A stretch of 64,000 nt of DNA from Aspidiotus rigidus. Its lineage: Eukaryota > Arthropoda > Insecta > Hemiptera > Diaspididae. Position numbers and translations under genes: made by a program. The stretch covers positions 744,001 through 808,000 of the forward strand of contig JAVHKY010000058.1 of NCBI GenBank assembly GCA_035079385.1, given 5' to 3'. Every line of letters begins with the position of its first letter. Position 1 is the stretch's first letter. Positions 57,128-64,000 of the stretch are shown here, piece after piece. The notes under the pieces were generated by a model. It made no database searches, was not told the DNA's origin, and worked only from the letters and a program-made list of their open reading frames with translations.

Positions 57128-58790
57128 CTAATAATTCCTATTGATTATATTCGCTGTACAGTTGGAAAAGTTAAATACACAATTACCTTTTGATGTTGAC
57201 GGTACCAATAATTGTTTGGGTGTTTCAGTTACCTCTTCAATAATATATTTATCTACATTGAGCGAGTTTATTATTGGAATATCAACTACTGCATTGTCAA
57301 TATTTACTTGCGATGAGGATTGGAAAAAATTATCAAATTCATCAAGATTAGAAAGTGAGCTGGGCTGTAGGCTACTATTCACAGATATCATAGAAGACTT
57401 GAACGACTTTTTCAATTTAGTAAGATCAGCAAAATCGTCATGCTGATCAAGTTTTTCATTATTACTATCTGTATAGATAAACTTGATGATACATTTGGCG
57501 CAAGATCACGTTGATTTTTGATAGAACTAGGCTTACTTATAGTTGAATCTTCATTCAAACTAGGTCGCCCTGCGAATGAAGCGGCCGATAAACTTCTTGA
57601 ATCTTCCAGAACAGATAATGCTGGTCCAGATGAATGACTAGCAGTTGAGGCATTCTGCAACGCGGACGCGATAATATTACCAGTATTCTTCCTGGATTCG
57701 ATTGAGTCTTCCATATATCTCTCTGCAGACGCAGTTGAAGTCCGACCTCCATGTCTTTTAATGGTCATGAGATTGGCATTTGCGTTGGCTAAAATCGTTG
57801 CCGATGTTCTACGATATAGGAATGCCCTGTAATTACAATTTGATATTGATAATATTCGAAACCTGTGTGTGACGCATCTTGTAGCTTGGCATTCTAGAAA
57901 AAATAGAGAAGAAATTTACCGGTAAAAGCATTTAGGGTTGGGGAGTTCCAGATAAATTGCAGTTTGGCTAGGCATTTTTGCGAATTTGTTCTTTCCGACA
58001 ACTTGACGACTGCATCTGCCTTGGCGAAAGTTGACGAAAAAACGGTCAGTTGGTGTATCGTGTGGTCTCAATGATGCATATTTCCGTACAAACTCGGAGT
58101 GTTCTTCAACAATTACGAACATTCTTGGCTTCTTATTTTTCGTTTTAGGAACATCAATTACAAATAATGAACCTTGCGACTTGATATGAGATAGACGAAC
58201 ATTTGTCAACTCGTCACCACTACGCATGGCTCCATCAATGCCGAAAATCATGACTACCTACGTATTAATACAGAGAAAATAGATTAGAGATATGATATTT
58301 CCGAACTAGATAAGCCTACGGATTTCAGTTTGCGATCATTACTTTGTGTAGCAAAAACTCGTCATCGGGAGCCTCCTCCAAGAACTTCATAACATCACCT
58401 GGCGCGAAGACTTGGGCTTTTTTACTCACGTGACCAATATTCTTCTTCTTGATAAATTTTTTGAGTTTGGTGTAATCTCCCATGTTCAGTCCGTGGTAGA
58501 AGTCGATTGTTGCTCTCAACATTGAATAGGTACCGGTTCCACAGCGTGGGTGGAGCGTATTTTTCCGATAATTCTTGGAAATACGCGATCAAACAATTTT
58601 CGGAAAAAGAGGCAGGGGGGATTTTCTTCAAATTCTTCCATTCCAGTAATATGTTGTAAGATTTTTTGTAGATATCACGGGATTGTTCCGGTAACGAGGA
58701 GAAATCAACTGCTTCTTGAGCCTTTGCTACGATTTCTTCCGGTGTGCAGATAACATCTTCTTCTTCGCCTTCACTCTGTTCAAACTCCAT
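57128..58790 (-). pseudogene. Crypton-like tyrosine recombinase gene with two introns and frame breaks
   Basis: ATG at 58790 (MEFEQSEGEEEDV). Exon A 58790-58343, intron 58342-58258, exon B 58257-57920, intron 57919-57827, exon C 57826 to a stop near 57128; all junctions GT-AG and in frame as annotated. N-terminal SAM-like core-binding part: SYNILLEWKNLKKIPPASF, LIAYFQELSEKYAPPTLW. A frame break lies near 58530 (CGGTACCTATTC), after which SMLRATIDFYHGLNM continues. Exon B has MIFGIDGAMRSGDELTNVRL with the first catalytic Arg (R-S-G-D-E-L) and a FFVNFRQGRCSRQVVGKNKF block. Exon C has RRTSATILANANANLM, IKRHGGRTSTASAERYMED with H-G-G and the nucleophile Tyr. A further break near 57460 precedes the tail ending NFSNCTANIINRNY. 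The family is the metazoan Crypton-type YR transposases and domesticated relatives. Confidence 0.8.
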
Positions 58791-59300
58791 TCCGTTAAAT
58801 TGAAAACAAACTTATAAACTTATGGCGGTGCCTTTTTTCGTACAGAATATTTGGAATCGTAAATACTTCATTCATCGACGGTTACCATTATTTTAAATTA
58901 AGCAGTCGCGCGCGCGCCGTCATTTGTTTATGATTCGGACTGGTGAACGAGTGAACGACTAATAAGTTACTTTTTTACCCTGGTTTCGCTAAGCGGGTAA
59001 AAAATAATGATTAGATTATATCCCTCTTTCTTTGATATTGAACGTCATTTCAAAAATTGTACTTCTCACCCGGAAAACTGAGTCATAATGACATCATTCG
59101 AGTTCACGTATAATAAAAATGTATCTTTGGAACACATTTTCCAAATTTGAGCCTCAGGCGGCGTTGCTTTAAATGACTTTTTTCTAAATAAGTAAAAATG
59201 TAAAAAAATCTTGAAGGAACAACTTTTGACATGTTCCATGTCTTTTCTCTCGCCAGACCCCGAATTTGAAACTCGCGAGTACACCCCCCTCCCTCCCCCC
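58791..59300. other. 5' flank of the Crypton-like gene; no gene recognised
   Basis: Contains a GCGCGCGCGCC run near 58908-58920 and AT-rich sequence. A 79-codon frame at 59066-59305 (-) has no domain. A C-run lies near 59286-59300. Confidence 0.35.
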
Positions 59301-59840
59301 CTCAAGAGAAATCTCTACCCCGTGGGTGATTCAGAAATTCGCGAGTACACCCGCGTAATAATAATAAATAATTAATTAATTAATTAATTAATTAATTAAA
59401 AATTAAATAATTAAATAAATAATTATTTAATTAAATAAATAAATAAACAAATAATTAAATAATTAAATGATTAAATAATTAATATAATTAATAATTAGAA
59501 AATCTCTACCCCGTGGGTGATTCAGAAATTCGCGAGTACACCCCGCGTAGTAATAATAATTAATAATAAATAAATAAATAAATAAATAATTCAATAATTA
59601 AATAACTAAATAATTAATATAATTAATAATTAGAAAATTCTCTACCCCGTGGGTGATTCAGAAATTCGCGAGTACACCCGCGTAATAATAATAAATAATT
59701 AATTAATTAATTAATTAATAAAAAATTAAATAATTAAATAATTAAATAAATGAAAAATTAAATAATTAAATAATTAAATAACTAAATAATTAAATAAATA
59801 AATAATTGAATAATTAATATAATTGATAACTAGAAAATTT
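59300..59840. repeat. Three ~150-180 bp units with TTAA/TAAA microsatellites
   Basis: The phrase CTCTACCCCGTGGGTGATTC + AGAAATTCGCGAGTACACCC occurs at about 59313, 59495 and 59640. Each is followed by a GTAATAATAATAAATAATTAA-type run of (TTAA)n or (TAAA)n and then TATAATTAATAATTAGAAAA. Length differences are in the simple-repeat part. Confidence 0.85.
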
Positions 59841-59876
59841 TCTAAGTCCCTCTTCCTATCATATATGGCTGGATAG

Positions 59877-60580
59877 TCGAAATTTTTCCAAGTCCCCTAG
59901 ACTTGAATTGTCTCATACCATTCCAATACAACAGCGAGACAGGGGGCGAACGAGCGGAGCGAGTTCGCGCTACCTCATATTTCTCATAGAAGACTTGAAT
60001 TTTCTCATACCATTCCAATACAACAGCGAGATCGCTCGTTCGCCCCACCGAAAGTTGATACCTCAAAATATAGAACACCCTTAATTACCTCAAAATATTT
60101 CTCATACAAGACTTATACGACGCCAAGATAGGTAAAGGGGTAAACGAATAATATCTCACGAACACTTGACCTAGTACAAGAATTAATAATAAATAAATAA
60201 ATAAATAATATTAAATAATTAAATAATTAAATATTTAAATAATTGAATAATTAAACAATTAAATAAATAAAGGCTGGATAGTCGAAATTTTTCCAAGTCC
60301 CCTAGACTTGAATTTTCAGATACCATTCCAATACAACAGCGAGACAGGGGGCGAACGAGCGGAGCGAGTTCGCGCTACCTCATATTTCTCAAAAAAGACT
60401 TGAATTTTCTCATATCATTCCAATACAATAGCGAGATCGCTCGTTCGCCCCACCGAAAGTTGATACCTCAAAATATAGAACACCCACAATTACCTCAAAA
60501 TATTTCTCATACAAGACTTATACGACGCCAAGATAGTAAAGGGGTAAACGAATAATATCCCACGAACACTTGACCTAGTA
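59877..60580. repeat. ~300 bp direct duplication with GC-rich hairpin
   Basis: Copy one at 59877-60177 and copy two at 60272-60580, separated by about 95 bases of AATAAATAATTAAAT-type microsatellite. Both begin GGCTGGATAGTCGAAATTTT and end near AACACTTGACCTAGTA with few differences. Each holds GCGAACGAGCGGAGCGAGTT followed by CGCGC, plus an internal half-repeat AAGACTTGAATTTTCTCAT...CCATTCCAATACAACAGCGAGA appearing twice. Confidence 0.85.
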
Positions 60581-60747
60581 GAAGCCTAGACTGAAATATT
60601 TCATGATGACTGATAAAATATAAAAGACATGGAACATGATTTTCATTTATTTGGCTATGCCAGAAAATTTAATAATACTACAATATATGACCAAGTTACA
60701 AATTTTTCTAATACAAATGATGTGCACCTACATTTCGTTCTTTGTAG

Positions 60748-61256
60748 GAGAAGAATCAACGATTAACTTGGCTGAAGAAGTTGAAGGTGAATTAGATCGC
60801 GAATTTCGTAGTCCAGTAGGTTTATATCAGCAAATAGGACCTCCTACAGATCTCTACATCGAAGTAGTCGAAGGAGGCTATAAGCTTACATGGAAACCTC
60901 CTAAACACGGGGCCGAAATGTTACGATATTACACCGTCATATGGTCGAAAATGCCGATAGAAGACAGGATAGGTGTGATCGAAACAAACAGCGATTCCGC
61001 AATAGGTAATTTCGAATAAATCCAGTACGGCTAGATAATATGAGCGATAATCACTGTTTACAATATTTCAGTACGCAATTTGGAGGAACAAAAAATTTAC
61101 AAATTCCAAGTACTGGCCATGTCGACCAACGACTACAAAGCCCCCAGTCAAAAATACATTTATCACGTTCCAGCGTTTCCTATTAAAAAACCGTTGTTAA
61201 TCGTGGAGGAGCATTTTCCATCACCGTCGTTCTGTCTTTGCTATGGTATTGTATAA
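60748..61256 (+). CDS. Fibronectin type III domain protein, last two exons
   Basis: Exon 60748-61005 (acceptor TTCTTTGTAG, donor ATAG|GTAATT) and exon 61072-61256 (acceptor ATATTTCAG, stop TAA at 61254-61256) join in frame. The protein reads EESTINLAEEVEGELDREF, then PPTDLYIEVVEGGYKLTWKP, YYTVIWSKMP, then VRNLEEQKIYKFQVLAMS. This is a complete FN3 fold: P-P-x-x-L, L-x-W-x-P-P, Y-x-V-x-W, L-x-x-x-x-x-Y-x-F-x-V-x-A. The domain implies an extracellular adhesion or receptor-type protein. After the domain a short tail (KKPLLIVEEHFPSP...) ends without a membrane segment, so this may be the C-terminus of a secreted or alternatively spliced form. Upstream exons lie outside recognisable sequence. AATAAA lies near 61356. 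Confidence 0.75.
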
Positions 61257-63109
61257 AACCTAGTCGAATGACTGCTTGAAAAAAGAAAAAAACAATATAT
61301 CTTTTGAATTCGATCTCTTTTTTTTATTCAAACGAATTTACATAGTAATTCGTAAATAAAGAAAAATCTACAAACGTATAACGCTTAAATTTAAAAATAA
61401 ATCAAGTCCGTACGTTTTCGACGAGAAAAATTATAATATTTTCTCTCTTTTCTTAACAATAAAAATTAAATTTGAACTATTACATGGGGAAAAAAGTATA
61501 AATTTAATAGAAATAATAAACGCTTATTACGTATATACAATACATAAATGAAAAACAGATATCGACAGAGAATATTGTAACTAGTACAAAAAAAAAAAGA
61601 AAAAAGGTGCAAAAGTAATATTTTTCTATTTGAACGATTTTAAAAATCGTTTCGGAGATACGTTCATTGTCTGCAGGATTATTTTTCAAAAATATCGTGA
61701 ACTGAAGCTTGCAGCGACGGTACCAAAAATAATCCTGTAGAACGAAAGAAAAGAAATGAACGGGATACTAAAAATAAGTGTTTTGTAGAATATATGGTAG
61801 AAAGGTAACATTAAAATAAAGTCGGTACAAATTTACATTAAATAATTTTTTAAATACGCGTCCACGCGAACACAAAGATCATAAACAAAAATATTCTCGT
61901 TAAAGGCAAGAAACATTTGGCATTAAATTCTTATCGACGATGAGCATTATCAAAATGAAAGTATTCGAGCATAATAATTATGCGACTGAAGCAACAGTTT
62001 ACAATAAAATTATACAATATTGCTCGGATGACGTGACTTTCGCATGTGAATACTGAAAAATGACATACTTTCAGCAATTGGATTACCATTTGTTAAAAAA
62101 TTATCTAAACTTATCTGAGAGTAATTACGATAAAGACAAAATTATCTTTTTGTCTGAAATTTTTTTCCGTAAAACTCATAGGAGAGAAGATACACTAATT
62201 TTCAGGAAGGGGAGTAGTTCCTGAGAGGAGGAGGGAGTGGAAGAAATGGCACCCAAGTCTAATTTATACCAAGTACATTCTTGGTTAGGAATCAGTCATC
62301 AAAATGCATTTGAAATGCCGATCGCACGGATTTGGGAATTCGAATTTCTATCCAATTTCGTCGAAGTAGAAGACTTCAATTATTTATGCCTATACATTCC
62401 ACGATGAAACGACGCAGCCAACTATAACTTTCATCCTTCGCCACGGCTTTAAAAGGAGCAATCTTTCATTTTTAAGCCCCGTATCAACGATTGTCCACTA
62501 TAATAGGAAAGGACATTCGCAGAATCTCAGTAAAATTGGTACCATACGAACATAGCCCATTCGTCCAAAACAACGGCTCTTTTCTTTTACAGTATATCGA
62601 TATTATTTGGATAGTAGCGGAATCATTCTCCCACCAATTTTGCAATGCGGTTGATAAAAATCAATCACCTACTAATGTACTCGATTAAAATTTCATTGTA
62701 GGCCTCTCGGATGTCTTCCAAAAATTCTACTTCATCTCCTTTTAAAAACAACGAAACAAAATATTCATGTATTTTATTCAGCACAAAGTACTGTACATGG
62801 CTAGCCTTTGTACATCATCAGATTTCGTGTTCCAATCAACATTGGTCGCGTCATGTTCTCGATTCGATGATGTTTCAGTATTCGAGTGAAATGAAAATAA
62901 ATTACCTAGGTATTATCGAAAATTACCGTATTTGATATAATAGAATAAAAATAATACAGTAGTAATAATAATAGTAATGGAATAACAGCCGCTTTAAGCC
63001 TGATTTACTAGATTTTGGGTTTATATTCTAATTGCGACTTCCAAGTATTATAGTGGTCTATTGAAAAAATTTTAAATTACGGAGGCGATCGCTTAAAAGA
63101 GGAAATAAA
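61257..63109. other. Intergenic region between convergent genes
   Basis: 3' UTR-like AT-rich sequence with AATAAA-type signals near 61356 and 61396 serving the plus-strand gene. Frames at 62491-62688 and 62711-62935 (+) lack domain or start support. Confidence 0.4.
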
Positions 63110-63987
63110 TTACAAAAAATGATTAGTTTCATACTGTTCACATGTAAATTCGATTTTATATTTTTTCATTAATTCGTTTTTTATTTTCGTCACTTCACCG
63201 TCCAGTTCTGCATTCTTTTTAAACTGTTCACCCATCATAGGAAAAAATACACTATCAGAGCCAATATCTGCGATACGTTCGAGTTTTTTATCAGTCGTTT
63301 GTATAGCTTCGTCAAGCTGCTTTTGAACTTGGTCCACCAAAGTCGTCTTTGCCAACCGAAAAAGAGCTTGGGCGAGGAGATGACGTTGGAACGATTGACA
63401 TTTTTCCTGCACGGTCTTTTCGCGTTCTTCAAATTTAGGCCCGAACCCAATGCGGTGTTTCGTGTATTTTGCGTTCAGATCGTTTTCGAAACATTTTTCC
63501 GACGAGTGCTTCAAAATGATTTGCCTCATGGTTAGTGGAAAATATGAATTGCCCAGTGGGACCTCTGCGAGTTTCTTTGCCGCTTTTTGTAGCTCCTCTT
63601 TGTACAATTTAGTTAGCGAAGCGTCGCTTGAAATTGTTGATTCAATTTTTTCGAGCATCTTCTTTTCTCGTGACGCCTGCAGATCCTCATTGGACAATTT
63701 CTCCGAAGTATCTGCGTTGTGTGCGACGTACCAGGCAGAATCGAAAAGAATATTGTTCACGTCCTCCATTAGTGGTAATTTGAATAACAAATTTGTACTC
63801 GCTATCGCAATTTTTTGAAGTTCTGTTCCACTAGGCGGGTAGTTACGAAAACGATGGCTTAGTCCAAATACGGCATCGTACAGAGCGAATGATCTAGCGA
63901 CAAGCTCCTGATCCTTTGGTAAACTCGATTCGCACCATTGTGAGAAATGCGTGCCGGTCTGCTCGTTTGCGCTTACTCTTTTGTGAG
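63110..63987 (-). CDS. Unidentified helical protein, 3'-terminal exon
   Basis: A single open stretch of about 292 codons running from an acceptor-like ATTTTTTATTTAG (63988-64000) to a stop at 63110-63112. The frame stays open to the window edge, so an unspliced continuation is also possible. It reads GTHFSQWCESSLPKDQELVA, FGLSHRFRNYPPSGTELQK, NILFDSAWYVAHNADTSEKL, a charged helical middle, EKTVQEKCQSFQRHLLAQAL, LVDQVQKQLDEAIQTTDKKL, and ends KYKIEFTCEQYETNHFL. It is predicted mostly alpha-helical, with two or three coiled-coil-like stretches and a lysine/glutamate-rich body. No signal peptide or membrane segment in this part. I do not recognise the family. It converges on the fibronectin gene. 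Confidence 0.65.
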
Positions 63988-64000
63988 CTAAATAAAAAAT

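Overview
The window looks like nuclear DNA from an animal with spliced genes, most probably an arthropod (insect-like). It is AT-rich, full of homopolymer runs and dispersed satellites, has GT-AG introns, and carries Penelope-like, Jockey-like, Crypton-like and MULE-like transposons. Species cannot be fixed from the sequence alone. Nothing looks bacterial or viral: there are no operons, Shine-Dalgarno-led genes or CRISPR arrays, and most open frames are chance frames.

Host coding sequence is sparse. It consists of a spliced two-exon piece of an OB-fold protein (2441-3481, +), a probable terminal exon of unknown identity (24881-25060, +), the last exons of a fibronectin type III protein (60748-61256, +), and the last exon of an unrecognised helical protein (63110-63987, -) lying tail-to-tail with it. 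Weaker exon candidates are at 324-569, 10999-11251, 17709-18035, 30711-30905, 45779-46012 and 50841-51225.

The rest is largely repeats. 0-5 kb: host exons embedded in a ~125-145 bp TCGA-rich satellite, with a foldback element and an inverted pair of Penelope ends. 7.5-9.5 kb: a ~103 bp tandem array split by a 462 bp inverted-repeat element with an 8 bp target duplication. 12-14.4 kb: a large foldback element containing a ~145 bp tandem array. 14.6-15.6, 19.9-20.5 and 27.6-28.8 kb: more TCGA satellite. 19.2-19.9, 25.6-26.4 and 27.8-28.1 kb: Jockey fragments. 21-22.6 kb: a very AT-rich block with a GTCCA-rich foldback. 23.3-24.1 kb: a minisatellite. 26.4-27.6 kb: a MULE-like element with a SWIM zinc finger.

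34-39 kb: a decayed non-LTR retrotransposon carrying a nearly complete Penelope-like element with 414 bp direct terminal repeats and an 11 bp target duplication. 41.4-45.5 kb: a decayed Penelope copy fused to a second large foldback element. 48.2-50.7 kb: a second Penelope-like element, open except for one stop. 52.1-52.4 kb: a non-LTR 3' end. 55.8-57 kb: two tandem arrays. 57.1-58.8 kb: a Crypton-like tyrosine recombinase gene with introns and frame breaks. 59.3-60.6 kb: TTAA-type simple repeats and a ~300 bp duplication.

The most interesting structures are the Penelope terminal architectures (tandem, inverted and nested, with target duplications), the two large satellite-bearing foldback elements, and the Crypton-like gene in which the expected catalytic-histidine motif is read in a frame displaced by two apparently compensating indels.
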